A stretch of DNA of 64,000 nt. Source: Moellerella wisconsensis ATCC 35017 (GTDB lineage Bacteria > Pseudomonadota > Gammaproteobacteria > Enterobacterales > Enterobacteriaceae). The number at the start of each line of letters is the position of its first letter. The first letter of the stretch is position 1. The notes below the pieces were generated by a model, which had not been told where the DNA came from, made no database searches, and worked only from the letters and a program-made list of their open reading frames with translations. Shown here in pieces: positions 1 to 10,198 of this stretch. The stretch spans positions 151,469-215,468 of the forward strand of contig NZ_LGAA01000010.1 of assembly GCF_001294465.1 (NCBI RefSeq). Reading direction: 5' to 3'. The position numbers were made by a program, and so were the translations under genes.

Positions 1-1195
1 TGAAGCTGAAATCCGTGGACATCGTCGTACCTATATTGGCTCTATGCCGGGTAAACTGATCCAGAAAATGGCTAAAGTTGGGGTTAAAAATCCATTATTC
101 TTATTAGATGAAATCGATAAGATGTCATCCGATATGCGTGGTGATCCCGCTTCAGCTTTACTTGAGGTATTAGATCCAGAGCAAAATATTGCATTTAATG
201 ATCATTATTTAGAAGTCGATTATGATTTGTCTGATGTAATGTTTGTTGCGACCTCAAACTCGATGAATATTCCTGCGCCATTGCTTGACCGTATGGAAGT
301 TATTCGTCTTTCCGGTTATACCGAAGATGAAAAACTGAATATCGCAATGCAGCATTTGTTGCCTAAACAGCTTCAGCGTAATGCATTGAAAAAAGGCGAA
401 TTAACCATCGATGAAAGCGCAATTATGGGGATTATTCGTTACTATACCCGTGAAGCTGGCGTACGTAGTCTCGAACGTGAAATTTCTAAATTGTGCCGTA
501 AAGCTGTAAAAACGTTGCTGATGGATAAATCCCTTAAGCATATCGATATTACTGCTGACAATTTGAAAGATTTCTTAGGTGTACGTAAAGTCGATTACGG
601 TCGTGCCGATACTGAAAACCGTGTGGGCCAAGTCACTGGATTAGCATGGACTGAAGTAGGCGGCGATCTGCTGACAATTGAAACCGCTTGTGTTCCTGGA
701 AAAGGAAAATTAACTTACACCGGTTCACTGGGTGAAGTTATGCAAGAATCAATTCAGGCTGCATTAACCGTAGTCAGAGCGCGTGCGGACAAATTAGGTA
801 TCAATAGTGATTTCTATGAAAAACGTGATATCCATGTGCATGTGCCTGAAGGGGCAACACCAAAAGATGGTCCAAGCGCCGGTATTGCGATGTCAACCGC
901 ATTGGTTTCTTGTTTAACAGGTAATCCTGTACGCGCTGAAGTTGCTATGACCGGTGAAATAACGTTGAGGGGGCAAGTATTGCCAATTGGCGGGCTAAAA
1001 GAGAAATTATTAGCGGCGCATCGTGGTGGTATTAAAGTGGTTCTGATCCCTGAAGAAAATAAACGTGATTTGGAAGAAATTCCAGATAACGTGATTGCTG
1101 ATTTAGAAATTCATCCAGTGAAAACTATTGAAGAGGTTTTGGCATTAGCATTGCAAAATCCACCGATGGGTATGGAAGTGGTAACTAAACAGTAA
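1..1195 (+). CDS. lon: Lon protease (ATP-dependent, La), C-terminal half; 5' end outside window
   Basis: Cytoplasmic AAA+ serine protease that degrades misfolded and regulatory proteins. The reading frame is open from base 2, and about 397 codons are visible of a protein usually near 784 residues. It opens in the AAA+ module: the Walker B stretch FLLDEIDKM is near bases 97-123, followed by the sensor region. The Lon-type protease domain carries the Ser of PKDGPSAG at 875-877 and the Lys of GGLKEK at 1004-1006, the expected Ser-Lys dyad. It is followed by a strong hairpin terminator and then hupB, the usual enterobacterial order. The start and N-domain lie upstream of the window. Confidence 0.97.
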   Translation, partial: EAEIRGHRRTYIGSMPGKLIQKMAKVGVKNPLFLLDEIDKMSSDMRGDPASALLEVLDPEQNIAFNDHYLEVDYDLSDVMFVATSNSMNIPAPLLDRMEVIRLSGYTEDEKLNIAMQHLLPKQLQRNALKKGELTIDESAIMGIIRYYTREAGVRSLEREISKLCRKAVKTLLMDKSLKHIDITADNLKDFLGVRKVDYGRADTENRVGQVTGLAWTEVGGDLLTIETACVPGKGKLTYTGSLGEVMQESIQAALTVVRARADKLGINSDFYEKRDIHVHVPEGATPKDGPSAGIAMSTALVSCLTGNPVRAEVAMTGEITLRGQVLPIGGLKEKLLAAHRGGIKVVLIPEENKRDLEEIPDNVIADLEIHPVKTIEEVLALALQNPPMGMEVVTKQ

Positions 1196-1227
1196 TAACA
1201 GAGCGAGTTTAATCAACCACTCAGAAT

Positions 1228-1269
1228 AAAAGACTGACAGTGCAATTGACGCTTGTCAGTCTTTTTTTT
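1228..1269 (+). terminator. Rho-independent terminator of lon
   Basis: A hairpin with an 11-bp stem (AAAGACTGACA paired with TGTCAGTCTTT) runs into eight T residues, 33 bases after the lon stop codon. It separates lon from hupB. Confidence 0.85.
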
Positions 1270-1323
1270 GTGAAATTAATCTAAACGAAGATTCTGATAA
1301 TTATGTGTGGAGAATATGTTCTC

Positions 1324-1352
1324 TTGCCATTAATTATCAGTATTGATATAAC
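1324..1352 (+). promoter_or_regulatory. Probable sigma-70 promoter of hupB
   Basis: TTGCCA at 1324-1329 and TATAAC at 1347-1352 are separated by exactly 17 bp. The pair lies about 70 bp upstream of the hupB start, between the lon terminator and hupB. E. coli hupB is known to have several promoters, so others may exist. Confidence 0.55.
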
Positions 1353-1421
1353 GACAACATCACATTAAGGGCTATTTTAAAGCTTAAAGTGATAGCCAAA
1401 CTAATTATGGGGATAATAAGC

Positions 1422-1697
1422 GTGAATAAATCACAATTAATTGATCAAATCGCAGCAGATGCAAATATTTCTAAAGCCGCAGCAGGTCGTGTTGTTGATA
1501 CTTTCGTAGCATCAATTACAGACTCTTTAAAACAAGGTGACGATGTTGCATTAGTTGGATTCGGTACTTTTGCAGTGAGTGATCGCGCTGCCCGTACTGG
1601 TCGTAACCCACAGACAGGTGCGAAAATTGAGATAGCAGCGACCAAAGTGCCTAAATTCCGTCCAGGAAAAGCCTTAAAAGACGCTGTTAATTCATAA
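1422..1697 (+). CDS. hupB: DNA-binding protein HU-beta
   Basis: Nucleoid-associated histone-like protein that bends DNA and works as an HU homo- or heterodimer. The product is 91 residues and begins [20 protein letters not shown]. It carries the HU beta-arm signature [20 protein letters not shown] around residues 46-65. I place the start at the GTG at 1422, which follows the Shine-Dalgarno-like TGGGGA at 1408-1413 and matches the N-terminus of E. coli HupB; an in-frame ATG at 1389 would add 11 unrelated residues. A promoter-like pair precedes it and a terminator hairpin follows. The position between lon and ppiD is the conserved one. Confidence 0.96.
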   Translation: MNKSQLIDQIAADANISKAAAGRVVDTFVASITDSLKQGDDVALVGFGTFAVSDRAARTGRNPQTGAKIEIAATKVPKFRPGKALKDAVNS

Positions 1698-1777
1698 TTA
1701 TTCAGTATCAGGTTATTATTTCTGCTTATTTTAGAGAAACTGACACTGACTCATCAGCGCTGTTAGGATAATATAGA

Positions 1778-1809
1778 GTGCATCATGGAAATGATGCGCT
1801 TTTTTTTCT
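1778..1809 (+). terminator. Rho-independent terminator of hupB
   Basis: A hairpin with arms GCATCAT and ATGATGC (extendable by three pairs), a GGAA loop and a run of eight T residues, located between hupB and ppiD. Confidence 0.85.
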
Positions 1810-1873
1810 ATTAAAGTTTAAGATAGCGTATCATTAGCTAATTGAAATCAACAAAGCGGAGTTAAGCCTTTTT

Positions 1874-3745
1874 ATGATGGACAATCTACGCACGGCGGCG
1901 AACAGTCCTGTGCTTAAAATCGTGCTGGGTGTAATCATGGTGTCGTTTGTATTAACCGGCGTCGGTGGTTATCTGATTAGTGGATCTGCGAATGATGCAG
2001 CTGAAGTTAATGGCCAGCCAATTTCTCGCGCACAACTGCAACAGGCTTTTCAACAAGAAAGACAAACGATGCAGGAACGTCTGGGCGATAGATTTTCTGA
2101 AGTTGCTAGCAATGAACAAACGATGAATCAGTTGCGTCGTCAGGCACTTGAAAACTTAATTAATGTGTCTTTATTCAATCAATATGCTAACAAACTTGGT
2201 CTTTCTGCCAGCGATGCTCAGATTAAACAGAGCATTTTTGAAATGCCTATCTTCCAAGTTGATGGCCAATTCAATAGTGACAGATATCGCGCAGTACTCG
2301 CTCAATACAATATAAATGCTGATAATTTGGCACAACAAATTGGTCAGGATTTAGTCAGAGAACAGCTAGGAAATACATTTAGCGGAACCGAGTTTGCTTT
2401 ACCTTCAGAAGTTAAAGCCTACGCTGAATTAATTATGCAGAAACGCGATATTCGTTCTGCAACCTTGTCTTTAATTGATATGCAGAAAAAACAGACAGTT
2501 ACGGAACAAGAACTACAGGATTATTATCACTCCAATCAAAGTAGTTTCCTTTCTCCTGAAAAAGTTAAAGTTAGCTATATCAAATTAGATGCTGCGAATA
2601 TGTCTTCTGATGTAAAAATTACGGATGAAGAAATTAAAACTTACTATGAGCAGAATCTTAAGAACTTTACTCAGCCTCAACAGCAACAATACAGTATGAT
2701 CCAAGTTGCGACTCCAGAAGAGGCCGCTGAAATTGAATCAGCGTTAAAACAAGGTGCTGATTTTGCTACGCTTGCTAGCGAAAAATCTACTGATAAATTT
2801 AGTGCCGCGAATAAAGGTGTAATTGGTTGGATGGAAGCAACATCTACGCCGAGCGAAATTATTGATGCTAATCTGACAGAGAAAGGTCAACTTTCTGCAC
2901 CGATTAAATCAACGGCGGGCTATATTATTTTCCGTTTAGACGATATTAAACCGGAAGTGATTAAGCCGCTGGATCAAGTGAAGTCACAAATTGAAACGAC
3001 TTTACGTCAAGATTCTGAAATTAAACAATTTTATGACTTGCAACAAAAAGTCAGTGATGCAGCGACAAATGATAATGAATCATTGATTTCAGCAGAAGAA
3101 GCGGCAGGAATTAAAAAAGTCACCACCGATTGGTTTGATCGTAATAATCCGCCACAAGAACTGAATTTCAATAAAGTTATTGCTGAAATATTTAGTGATC
3201 GTTTAGTTGATGCCAATGGCACCACCGGATTAAACTCTGACGTTATTAATGTCGAAGGTGATCGTGCATTTGTTATTCGAGTGGATGAATATAAACCTGA
3301 AGCAGTACAACCATTTGATAGCGTTAAACAAGAGATTACCGATCTGGTGAAGCGTCAAAAAGCAGAAGTTGCATTACAAGCTGAGAGTGCCAAGCTGTTA
3401 GCGGCGTTAAAAGACGGTAAAGGCGAAGCGGCATTAACTGAAGCTGGCGTACATTTTGATGCATCTAAGACCGTGACTCGTCTTGAACAGCAAAATCCGA
3501 TTGTAGATACGGCATTTTCAATGCCTGAACCACAGGAAGGCAAACCAACGTTTGCTAGCGCGCGTGATAGTTTAGGTAACGTGGTTATTATTCAGTTAGA
3601 TAAAGTTATTGCCGGTCAGCCTGAAGATCAAGATTTACAAGGTTTTGCTCAGCAATATAAAGCATTAATGAGTGCAGCGATGCAGGAAACATTGATGATT
3701 AATTTGCGTGATAATGCAAAAGTTGAAGTTTTGAATTTAGAATAA
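1874..3745 (+). CDS. ppiD: Periplasmic chaperone / inactive-type prolyl isomerase PpiD
   Basis: Inner-membrane-anchored periplasmic chaperone that associates with the SecYEG translocon and assists emerging envelope proteins. It has 623 residues, as in E. coli. The N-terminus MMDNLRTAANSPVLKI is followed by one membrane segment (about residues 16-36), then a SurA-like N-domain and a parvulin-type domain at about residues 267-358 (ending in the GYIIFRLDDIKP stretch). The long C-terminal part is helical and charged. The ATG at 1874 was chosen because the N-terminus aligns with known PpiD. It is a single gene bounded by terminators on both sides. Confidence 0.95.
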   Translation: MMDNLRTAANSPVLKIVLGVIMVSFVLTGVGGYLISGSANDAAEVNGQPISRAQLQQAFQQERQTMQERLGDRFSEVASNEQTMNQLRRQALENLINVSLFNQYANKLGLSASDAQIKQSIFEMPIFQVDGQFNSDRYRAVLAQYNINADNLAQQIGQDLVREQLGNTFSGTEFALPSEVKAYAELIMQKRDIRSATLSLIDMQKKQTVTEQELQDYYHSNQSSFLSPEKVKVSYIKLDAANMSSDVKITDEEIKTYYEQNLKNFTQPQQQQYSMIQVATPEEAAEIESALKQGADFATLASEKSTDKFSAANKGVIGWMEATSTPSEIIDANLTEKGQLSAPIKSTAGYIIFRLDDIKPEVIKPLDQVKSQIETTLRQDSEIKQFYDLQQKVSDAATNDNESLISAEEAAGIKKVTTDWFDRNNPPQELNFNKVIAEIFSDRLVDANGTTGLNSDVINVEGDRAFVIRVDEYKPEAVQPFDSVKQEITDLVKRQKAEVALQAESAKLLAALKDGKGEAALTEAGVHFDASKTVTRLEQQNPIVDTAFSMPEPQEGKPTFASARDSLGNVVIIQLDKVIAGQPEDQDLQGFAQQYKALMSAAMQETLMINLRDNAKVEVLNLE

Positions 3746-3845
3746 CAGCTTGAAGCTAACGCCTAACATAAAGAGCAGAAAGTGGAATAATAATTCTCGC
3801 AAAAATATGTACAGGCTCGCAAAATAAGATTATTTTGCTGTAACA

Positions 3846-3876
3846 GAAAGGCTACCTTTGGGTAGCCTTTCTTGTT
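3846..3876 (+). terminator. Rho-independent terminator of ppiD
   Basis: A perfect 10-bp stem (AAAGGCTACC / GGGTAGCCTTT region) with a three-base loop, followed by a T-rich tail, 100 bases after the ppiD stop. Confidence 0.85.
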
Positions 3877-3947
3877 TCTATCAATAACTAGCAGCTTGGA
3901 TGATTTATTCAGGCATGATGAAAGCTCGCTCAAAGGAGAAATAAATC

Positions 3948-4352
3948 ATGTTATGGAATAAACAACGAAAACTAGGAACAGCTTTGATATTTATTACATC
4001 ATTGCTGTCAGTGGTACCCACATTAGTGCTGGCGGATAAAGCAAAAGCAGATACCAGCTCAGAGTTAGTGAGTAAATTAATTTCGAAAAATAAACCAGAT
4101 AAGAGTGAAAGCGATACATTAACCAAAGGGTCAGCGGCAGTTTCTGCTACATCCAGTGATCTGGTTAATATTAATAAAGCGGATGCTGATGAGTTAGCCT
4201 TAAAGCTAAGTGGTATTGGTATTCGTAAGGCACAAGCCATTATTGATTACCGAGAAAAATTTGGTGATTTTAAATCTATTGAAAACTTACAAGAAGTTAA
4301 TGGGATAGGACCTTTATTCATCGAAAATAACAGAGATAAACTCAAGTTATAA
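3948..4352 (+). CDS. ybaV: ComEA-like helix-hairpin-helix protein YbaV
   Basis: Small exported protein of the ComEA family, named after the DNA receptor of competent bacteria; its role in enterobacteria is unsettled. It has 134 residues: an N-terminal signal peptide (about residues 1-29, ending near VLA-DKAKA), a low-complexity linker rich in Ser, Lys and Asp, then the HhH pair at about residues 70-134 (LVNINKADADELALKLSGIG and LQEVNGIGPLFIENNRDKL). A clear AAGGAG lies 9 bases before the ATG. Synteny ppiD-ybaV-fadM supports the assignment. Non-specific DNA binding is inferred from the HhH fold only. Confidence 0.9.
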   Translation: MLWNKQRKLGTALIFITSLLSVVPTLVLADKAKADTSSELVSKLISKNKPDKSESDTLTKGSAAVSATSSDLVNINKADADELALKLSGIGIRKAQAIIDYREKFGDFKSIENLQEVNGIGPLFIENNRDKLKL

Positions 4353-4360
4353 ATAGCTTT

Positions 4361-4399
4361 AGCCACCATAACTAATTGTTTTGGTGGTTATTTTATCTT
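4361..4399 (+). terminator. Probable terminator of ybaV
   Basis: An 8-bp stem (AGCCACCA with TGGTGGTT, one G-U pair) with a 13-base loop and a T-rich tail, immediately after the ybaV stop codon. Confidence 0.55.
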
Positions 4400-4523
4400 T
4401 ATTAATTATTTTTGTTATTTATGTTTTATTATTGTGATGCACTTCGTAAGTTGGTAAAACTATCGAAAAATTAATTTAATATTTGTTATGTTATAACTAA
4501 ATTTATAATAACTAGAGGTGGAT

Positions 4524-4931
4524 ATGGCATCACAAATTAAAGTTATTGGTTATCATATTGATGTTTTTGGTCATGTAAATAATGCTCGCTATCTTGAATT
4601 TTATGAAATGGAGCGCTGGGCATGGCTAGATAAAAACCAGCTTAAAGAATGGATGATGCAAAATAAAATAGCTATGGTGGCAGTTAATATTAATGTTAAT
4701 TATCGCATTGGGGCTATATTAGGAGATCAATTAACGATCAGTTCTTCAATACAGAAAATAGGCCAAAAAAGTGCGATATGCTATCAGCAGATAACTCGCG
4801 AGAGAAATCAAACCAAAGAATTAGTTTCTGATGCGGCAATTACTTTTGTTTTTATTGATTTAATAACTAATAAGGCGTTACCGATTACGGATAAATTGAG
4901 GCAGATACTCGATCTGAATGATGAAAATTAG
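4524..4931 (+). CDS. fadM: Long-chain acyl-CoA thioesterase FadM
   Basis: Hotdog-fold thioesterase that hydrolyses long-chain acyl-CoAs such as 3,5-tetradecadienoyl-CoA during beta-oxidation. It has 135 residues. The 4HBT-type active-site block is visible near the N-terminus as GYHIDVFGHVNNARYLEFYE, with the catalytic Asp in HIDVFGH. The in-frame GTG at 4518 overlaps the ribosome binding site AGAGG, so the ATG at 4524 is preferred. It lies between ybaV and the convergent queC, as in E. coli. No FadR site was recognised upstream. Confidence 0.93.
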   Translation: MASQIKVIGYHIDVFGHVNNARYLEFYEMERWAWLDKNQLKEWMMQNKIAMVAVNINVNYRIGAILGDQLTISSSIQKIGQKSAICYQQITRERNQTKELVSDAAITFVFIDLITNKALPITDKLRQILDLNDEN

Positions 4932-4955
4932 CGTAAATTTTAATTGTATTGAGTC

Positions 4956-4987
4956 GTCATCTTTACCTTACATAGTATAAAGATGAC
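4956..4987. terminator. Shared hairpin between convergent fadM and queC
   Basis: A perfect 10-bp inverted repeat (GTCATCTTTA / TAAAGATGAC) with a 12-base loop sits between the two convergent stop codons. Neither side has a good T tract, so termination activity is a guess from position. Confidence 0.4.
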
Positions 4988-5027
4988 ACTCGTTTAGCTC
5001 AGTCTATTTCAGTTTAGTTGATAAGGA

Positions 5028-5726
5028 TTATGCTAAACCTACTTTTTGTTTCATTGACTGCATAATTGCTGATTTATTATCTTGATAACGCTCTAAACCA
5101 TTTGCCCTAAGGTGGCAAGCAGCACATTCGCCACAGCCATCACCTTGAATACCGTTATAGCAAGTTAATGTGTCTTGGCGGATTGTTTCTAAATGTTCAT
5201 AGTAGTCAGCTAGTGCCCAAGTTTCCGCTTTATCGAGCCACATTAATGGTGTTTCGAAACGAATATCACGAGCAAGGCCCGCAGAAACTGCTGTATTTAA
5301 TGCTTTAACAAAATCATTCCTGCAATCAGGATAACCGGAAAAGTCTGTTTCACAGACCCCAGTGATAACGGCTTCTGCTTGAACTTGGTATGCATAAATA
5401 GCCGCGAGAGTAAGAAATAAAATATTGCGGCCAGGAACAAAAGTACTAGGGATCGCACTCTTTTCACTTTCAGAGAAATCGGGTACCGGAATATTATCCC
5501 GAGTTAAACTACTAATCGCGAGTTCATTGAGTAAAGTCACATCCAGCGTTTTATGTGCTGAAGCACCAAGATTTTTGCTCAGTCGTTGGGCAACTTGAAT
5601 TTCCGCACGGTGGCGTTGTCCATAGTCAAAAGTGACACAATGGACATCATCATAATTTTTAAGTGCTTGAATTAGGCAAGTTGTTGAATCTTGACCACCA
5701 CTGAACACTACAACTGCACGTTTCAT
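5028..5726 (-). CDS. queC: 7-cyano-7-deazaguanine (preQ0) synthase QueC
   Basis: ATP-dependent enzyme that converts 7-carboxy-7-deazaguanine and ammonia to preQ0 in queuosine biosynthesis. It has 232 residues. The N-terminal PP-loop [13 protein letters not shown] binds ATP. The C-terminal zinc site is visible as [19 protein letters not shown] (four Cys at about residues 189-206). The ATG at 5726 follows GGGAG by 9 bases. A perfect 18-bp palindrome lies directly upstream and touches the ribosome binding site. It is transcribed alone, divergently from decR; the ybaE and cof genes found between them in E. coli are absent here. Confidence 0.95.
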   Translation of the reverse strand: MKRAVVVFSGGQDSTTCLIQALKNYDDVHCVTFDYGQRHRAEIQVAQRLSKNLGASAHKTLDVTLLNELAISSLTRDNIPVPDFSESEKSAIPSTFVPGRNILFLTLAAIYAYQVQAEAVITGVCETDFSGYPDCRNDFVKALNTAVSAGLARDIRFETPLMWLDKAETWALADYYEHLETIRQDTLTCYNGIQGDGCGECAACHLRANGLERYQDNKSAIMQSMKQKVGLA

Positions 5727-5738
5727 TACTTATATCTC

Positions 5739-5756
5739 CCGATAAATATTTATCGG
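5739..5756 (-). promoter_or_regulatory. Perfect palindrome overlapping the queC ribosome binding site
   Basis: CCGATAAATATTTATCGG is a perfect 18-bp dyad 12 bases before the queC start. In the queC mRNA its last two G residues form part of the GGGAG Shine-Dalgarno sequence. It could be an operator or an RNA hairpin limiting ribosome access; nothing in the sequence decides between these. Confidence 0.4.
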
Positions 5757-6091
5757 CTATTGGCTATTTTCAAGCCCTAGCCAGTTATCTGCTAATATAT
5801 TACATCAATTTGCTATACGTCATTGTAAGCTGATTGATAGCTCTTTGCTTACTGAGTTTTGTTTATTAATGAAGAGTATTTTAAGCGATATATACTAGCC
5901 GAATAATTCGGCTGGATACTTACCTACTGAGAGTAATGCCAGTTGATTTTCTGTATTATTGTTGAAAATGAATCATATAATGTCTATATCGCTCAATCTA
6001 GATAAAATTTTTCTGAGTTTATTATAAAATATAAAAAATAATTTCCTGGCAGTGTTTAATCTAATACGCTTGATACTATCAGGGGAGCAAA
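5757..6091. other. queC-decR divergent intergenic region
   Basis: Noncoding AT-rich stretch between two divergent genes, expected to hold both promoters. It contains a second inverted repeat, AGCCGAATAATTCGGCT, at 5897-5913 (7-bp arms, 3-base centre). I could not assign promoters with confidence. E. coli carries ybaE and cof at this place. Confidence 0.5.
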
Positions 6092-6112
6092 ATGAGTCTT
6101 CAAGTGGATTAA
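6092..6112 (+). other. Six-codon leader ORF (MSLQVD) ahead of decR
   Basis: ATG at 6092 follows a strong AGGGGAG motif and is closed by TAA at 6110-6112, four bases before the decR ATG. The decR start itself has no convincing ribosome binding site. Translation of the mini-ORF followed by re-initiation at decR is plausible but not shown. Confidence 0.3.
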
Positions 6113-6116
6113 TCAG

Positions 6117-6578
6117 ATGTTAGATAAAATAGATAAAAAACTTCTTAGTCTCTTACAAGTTGATAGCAGTGTTTCGTTGAATACGTTAGCCGAAGCGGTT
6201 AATTTAACCTCAACGCCTTGCTGGAAAAGATTAAAACGTCTTGAAGATGAAGGGTATATTTTAGGTCGAGTGACCTTATTAGACAGTGAAAAGCTAGGTT
6301 TAGGATTAACTGTCATTGTAATGATCAGAACACAGCACCATAACAGTGAATGGTATGAACAATTCGTAACTTTTGTTAATCAAATGCCAGAAGTGATGGC
6401 ATTCTATCGGATGGCCGGTGAATACGACTATTTGATGCAAGTTGAAGTCAGAGATATGAAATCATACGATTTATTTTATAAAAAGTTAGTCAATGGCGTG
6501 CAAGGATTGATTGATGTCACCTCCAGTTTTGCTATGGAACGAATAAAGTATACTACGGCATTGCCAATTCCAGACTAG
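6117..6578 (+). CDS. decR: Lrp/AsnC-family regulator DecR (cysteine-responsive)
   Basis: DNA-binding regulator of the Lrp/AsnC family; E. coli DecR (YbaO) activates cysteine detoxification in response to L-cysteine. It has 153 residues. The N-terminal winged HTH is at about residues 1-60 ([20 protein letters not shown]) and a RAM ligand-binding domain follows ([11 protein letters not shown]). The C-terminus [11 protein letters not shown] matches DecR closely. The start at 6117 matches the conserved N-terminus [10 protein letters not shown]. It sits immediately upstream of mdlAB, as in E. coli. Its cysteine-detoxification target genes are not in this window. Confidence 0.92.
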   Translation: MLDKIDKKLLSLLQVDSSVSLNTLAEAVNLTSTPCWKRLKRLEDEGYILGRVTLLDSEKLGLGLTVIVMIRTQHHNSEWYEQFVTFVNQMPEVMAFYRMAGEYDYLMQVEVRDMKSYDLFYKKLVNGVQGLIDVTSSFAMERIKYTTALPIPD

Positions 6579-6664
6579 TTGATAAATTTATAGATACTGC
6601 GATATTAAATATCGACTTATCTTATTCTTTGGTATTTTTTACTAACCATTCAAGGCAATAAAAC

Positions 6665-8407
6665 GTGCGATTATTTTCTCAGCTACGCTGGTATTTTTTC
6701 AGTGAGTGGCGGCGTTATACCGGCGCTGTTTGCTTTTTGGTACTTATAGCAATATTACAAATAATACCCCCACGCCTTGTGGGACTGGTTATCGATGGTA
6801 TCAGTCGCGGGACCATGAGTCGTCAGCAATTAGTGGTATGGGTTGCAGTAATGCTAGGAATTGCATTACTCGTTTATGGTTTACGTTATATTTGGCGTCT
6901 TTGGTTATTTGGTGCTTCCTATAAGCTAGCGATACAATTAAGGCAAAAAATTTATCAGCAACTTAGTCAGCAAGATCAGGTTTTTTATTTACGTCATCGT
7001 ACGGGCGATCTTATTGCGCGTACAACCAATGATGTTGATCGTGTCGTTTTTGCGGCGGGTGAAGGTGTTTTAACGCTGGTGGATTCATTAGTTATGGGCT
7101 GCGCGGTGTTAATTATGATGAGCATAGATATTAGTTGGCAATTGACTCTTTTAGCTTTGGTTCCCATGCCAATTATGGCATTAGTGATAAAACGCTATGG
7201 TGATCAATTACATTACCGATTTAAACATGCGCAAGGGGCCTTCTCATTATTGAATAATCAGGCGCAAGAAAGCTTAACTAGTATTCGGATGATCAAAGCA
7301 TTTGGTTTGGAAGATAATCAATCTAATCAATTTGAACAGGTCGCAACAGAGACCGGGCGCCGCAATATGCACGTGGCTGAAATTGATGCCCGATTTGATC
7401 CTACTATTTTTATTGCCATTGGTATGGCTAATTTATTGGCGATAGGCGGTGGAAGTTGGATGGTATTACATGACACGCTTACGCTAGGTGAATTAACAAG
7501 TTTTATCATGTATTTAGGTTTAATGATTTGGCCAATGCTAGCACTTGCATGGATGTTTAATATCGTTGAGAGAGGGAGCGCAGCTTATAGTCGCATACGT
7601 TCTTTACTCGATGAAACACCTAGTGTAAATGAAGGGCAAGAACTATTGAAGCCAATGAGAGGCCAATTGCACGTTGATATTGCTCGTTTCATTTATCCTG
7701 AAGCACAAAGAGCGTCATTACATAATATTCAATTTACTTTATCGCCGGGGGAATTATTGGGAATTTGTGGTCCTACGGGATCTGGAAAATCAACATTAAT
7801 TGCTTTGTTACAACGTCAGTTTGATTTAAGCGAAGGGTCTATATTGTTCCAATCAATTGATCTACGAGAAATTAAGCTGGATAACTGGCGAGCTCGTTTG
7901 GCCGTAGTTAATCAAAATCCGTTTTTGTTTTCGGCCAGCATTGCTGAGAATATCGCCTTAGGAAAACCCGAAGCAACGGAAGATGAAATTATTACTGCGG
8001 CACGTTTAGCCAATGTGCATGATGATATTATGCGCCTACCAGAAGGTTATCATACAGAAGTTGGTGAGCGTGGGGTCATGTTATCAGGTGGGCAAAAACA
8101 GAGAATTTCTATTGCTCGCGCCTTATTATTAGATGCTGAGATATTGGTTTTAGATGATGCATTATCGGCCGTAGATGGCCAGACTGAATATCAAATTTTA
8201 CAAAATCTGGCTCAATGGCGTACTGATCGTACCTTAATTATTAGTGCTCATCGTTTATCCGCATTAACTGAAGCAGATAATATCTTGGTATTATCTCAAG
8301 GGGCGATCGCTGCACAAGGCACCCATGCACAGTTAATATCATCAATGGGTTGGTATAAAGATATGTATCATTACCAGCAGATTGAAGCCGAATTGGATGA
8401 TTACTAA
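6665..8407 (+). CDS. mdlA: Multidrug-type ABC transporter half, ATP-binding/permease MdlA
   Basis: Half-transporter of the ABCB type, predicted to form a heterodimeric exporter with MdlB in the inner membrane; the substrate is not known. It has 580 residues from a GTG start matching the conserved N-terminus [15 protein letters not shown]. An N-terminal six-helix ABC membrane domain (about residues 15-310) precedes the nucleotide-binding domain: Walker [10 protein letters not shown] near 369, signature LSGGQKQ near 472 and Walker [12 protein letters not shown] near 494. The Walker B is followed by Asp rather than Glu, so this site may be degenerate. Its stop codon overlaps the mdlB start by one base. 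Confidence 0.95.
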   Translation: MRLFSQLRWYFFSEWRRYTGAVCFLVLIAILQIIPPRLVGLVIDGISRGTMSRQQLVVWVAVMLGIALLVYGLRYIWRLWLFGASYKLAIQLRQKIYQQLSQQDQVFYLRHRTGDLIARTTNDVDRVVFAAGEGVLTLVDSLVMGCAVLIMMSIDISWQLTLLALVPMPIMALVIKRYGDQLHYRFKHAQGAFSLLNNQAQESLTSIRMIKAFGLEDNQSNQFEQVATETGRRNMHVAEIDARFDPTIFIAIGMANLLAIGGGSWMVLHDTLTLGELTSFIMYLGLMIWPMLALAWMFNIVERGSAAYSRIRSLLDETPSVNEGQELLKPMRGQLHVDIARFIYPEAQRASLHNIQFTLSPGELLGICGPTGSGKSTLIALLQRQFDLSEGSILFQSIDLREIKLDNWRARLAVVNQNPFLFSASIAENIALGKPEATEDEIITAARLANVHDDIMRLPEGYHTEVGERGVMLSGGQKQRISIARALLLDAEILVLDDALSAVDGQTEYQILQNLAQWRTDRTLIISAHRLSALTEADNILVLSQGAIAAQGTHAQLISSMGWYKDMYHYQQIEAELDDY

Positions 8408-10182
8408 TGAGTCAAAAACGTCCTTTATGGCCAGCGCTTAAGCGGTTACTTTCTTACGGGAAAGCTCACCGAAAGCCGATGGTTATTGCAATTATTATGT
8501 TGTGGGTTGCGGCATTGGCTGAGGTTAGTGGCCCATTATTAGTAAGTTATTTTATTGATAATATGGTCGCGACCAAGACGGTTGAGTTATCAATGACGGT
8601 ATTACTCGCCATTGCTTTTATTGTGCTGCAAATTACCGCAGCTGTGCTTCATTATTATCAAACTATTCTATTTAATCGCGCATCTGTTGGTGTTGTTCAG
8701 CAACTCCGGACAGATACGATGAGTGCAGCTATTCGTCAGCCTCTGAGTGCTTTTGATAATCAGCCCGTAGGTCAATTAATTTCAAGGGTAACTAATGATA
8801 CCGAAGTGATTAAAGATTTATTTATCACTGTAGTTCCTACAGTATTTCGTAGTTTGGCTCTAGTTTGTGCCATGTTGATTGCGATGTATTCACTTGACTG
8901 GCGAATGGCATCGATCGCGATATTAATTTTTCCGGCGGTATTTGTGGTGATGGTTATTTATCAACGTTTGAGTACGCCGATTGTCAGACGAGTAAGATCT
9001 TATTTAGCGGATATTAATAATGGATTTAACGAAATTATTAATGGAATGACTGTTATACAACAGTTTCGTCAGCAGGCTAGATTTGGCGAAAAAATGTTTT
9101 CAGCCAGCCGAGATCACTATAATGCACGAATGCAGGCTCTTAAATTAGATGGTATTTTGCTGCGTCCATTATTAAGTCTATTTTCTGCCGCTATTTTATG
9201 TGGCCTCTTATTATTATTTGGTTTTGAAGGAACAGAAACGGTAGGTGTTGGTGTTTTATACGCGTTTATCAATTATTTAGGGCGTTTAAATCAACCACTA
9301 ATAGAATTAACCTCTCAGCAATCTATGCTACAACAAGCGGTTGTGTCCGGTGAAAGAGTTTTTGAATTGATGGATAGCCCACAACAAGCATATGGACAAG
9401 AAATTGCACCATTAAACAGTGGTAAAATCGATATCAAAAATTTATCTTTCAGTTATAAAAAAGATCGCCCTGTGCTGCAAAATATTAATTTGCATGTCCC
9501 AGCCCATGGTTTTTTAGCACTAGTTGGGCATACGGGAAGTGGTAAAAGCACTATCGCTAATTTATTGATGGGTTATTACCCTTGGCAACAAGGTGATATT
9601 TATTTTGATAACCGTCCACTGCATACCTTATCCCATCAAGTTTTGCGTAATGGCATTGCTATGGTTCAGCAAGATCCAGTGGTTTTGGCTGTCTCATTTT
9701 TTGATAATATTGCTTTAGGTCGTGATATTTCTGAAGAAAGGGTCTGGCAAGTATTGGAGATGGTGCAATTAGCCGAACATGTAAGTTCTTTGCCTGATGG
9801 ATTAGATTCAGTGTTAGGTGAGCAAGGAAATACTTTATCTGCAGGGCAAAAGCAATTATTAGCGATGGCTAGAGTATTAGTTCAAACCCCTAAAATATTG
9901 ATATTAGATGAAGCGACGGCCAATATTGACTCTGGAACTGAGCAAGCAATTCAGAAAGCATTATATTTAATTCGCAAAAAGACGACGTTAGTTGTTATTG
10001 CTCATCGATTATCAACGATTGTTGAAGCCTCTCAAATTGTTGTGCTTCATCGTGGTGCAATAGTTGAGCAAGGAACTCATCAGCAATTATTGCAACGAAA
10101 AGGCCGCTATCACCAAATGTATCAACTTCAACAAGTGGGTGAATCGTTAAATGTATCGACTGATGATCCTTTATTAATTTAA
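8407..10182 (+). CDS. mdlB: Multidrug-type ABC transporter half, ATP-binding/permease MdlB
   Basis: Partner half-transporter of MdlA, translated through a TAATG stop-start overlap. It has 591 residues: a six-helix membrane domain in the first 310 residues, then a nucleotide-binding domain with Walker [10 protein letters not shown] near 374, a signature that reads LSAGQKQ, and Walker [13 protein letters not shown] near 497 with the catalytic Glu present. The contrast with MdlA (DD instead of DE) fits a heterodimer with one canonical and one weakened ATP site. A perfect terminator follows the gene, so mdlAB end as a unit before glnK. Confidence 0.95.
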   Translation: MSQKRPLWPALKRLLSYGKAHRKPMVIAIIMLWVAALAEVSGPLLVSYFIDNMVATKTVELSMTVLLAIAFIVLQITAAVLHYYQTILFNRASVGVVQQLRTDTMSAAIRQPLSAFDNQPVGQLISRVTNDTEVIKDLFITVVPTVFRSLALVCAMLIAMYSLDWRMASIAILIFPAVFVVMVIYQRLSTPIVRRVRSYLADINNGFNEIINGMTVIQQFRQQARFGEKMFSASRDHYNARMQALKLDGILLRPLLSLFSAAILCGLLLLFGFEGTETVGVGVLYAFINYLGRLNQPLIELTSQQSMLQQAVVSGERVFELMDSPQQAYGQEIAPLNSGKIDIKNLSFSYKKDRPVLQNINLHVPAHGFLALVGHTGSGKSTIANLLMGYYPWQQGDIYFDNRPLHTLSHQVLRNGIAMVQQDPVVLAVSFFDNIALGRDISEERVWQVLEMVQLAEHVSSLPDGLDSVLGEQGNTLSAGQKQLLAMARVLVQTPKILILDEATANIDSGTEQAIQKALYLIRKKTTLVVIAHRLSTIVEASQIVVLHRGAIVEQGTHQQLLQRKGRYHQMYQLQQVGESLNVSTDDPLLI

Positions 10183-10198
10183 TGTCTTAATATCATAA

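Noticed and set aside
3905..4240. 111-codon minus-strand ORF over ybaV
   Set aside because: Antisense to a gene with signal peptide and HhH motifs; no ribosome binding site.
6665..10182. MdlA and MdlB as a toxin or peptide exporter linked to a novel system
   Set aside because: Both proteins and their gene order (decR-mdlAB-glnK) match the ordinary enterobacterial locus, so there is no reason for a special role.
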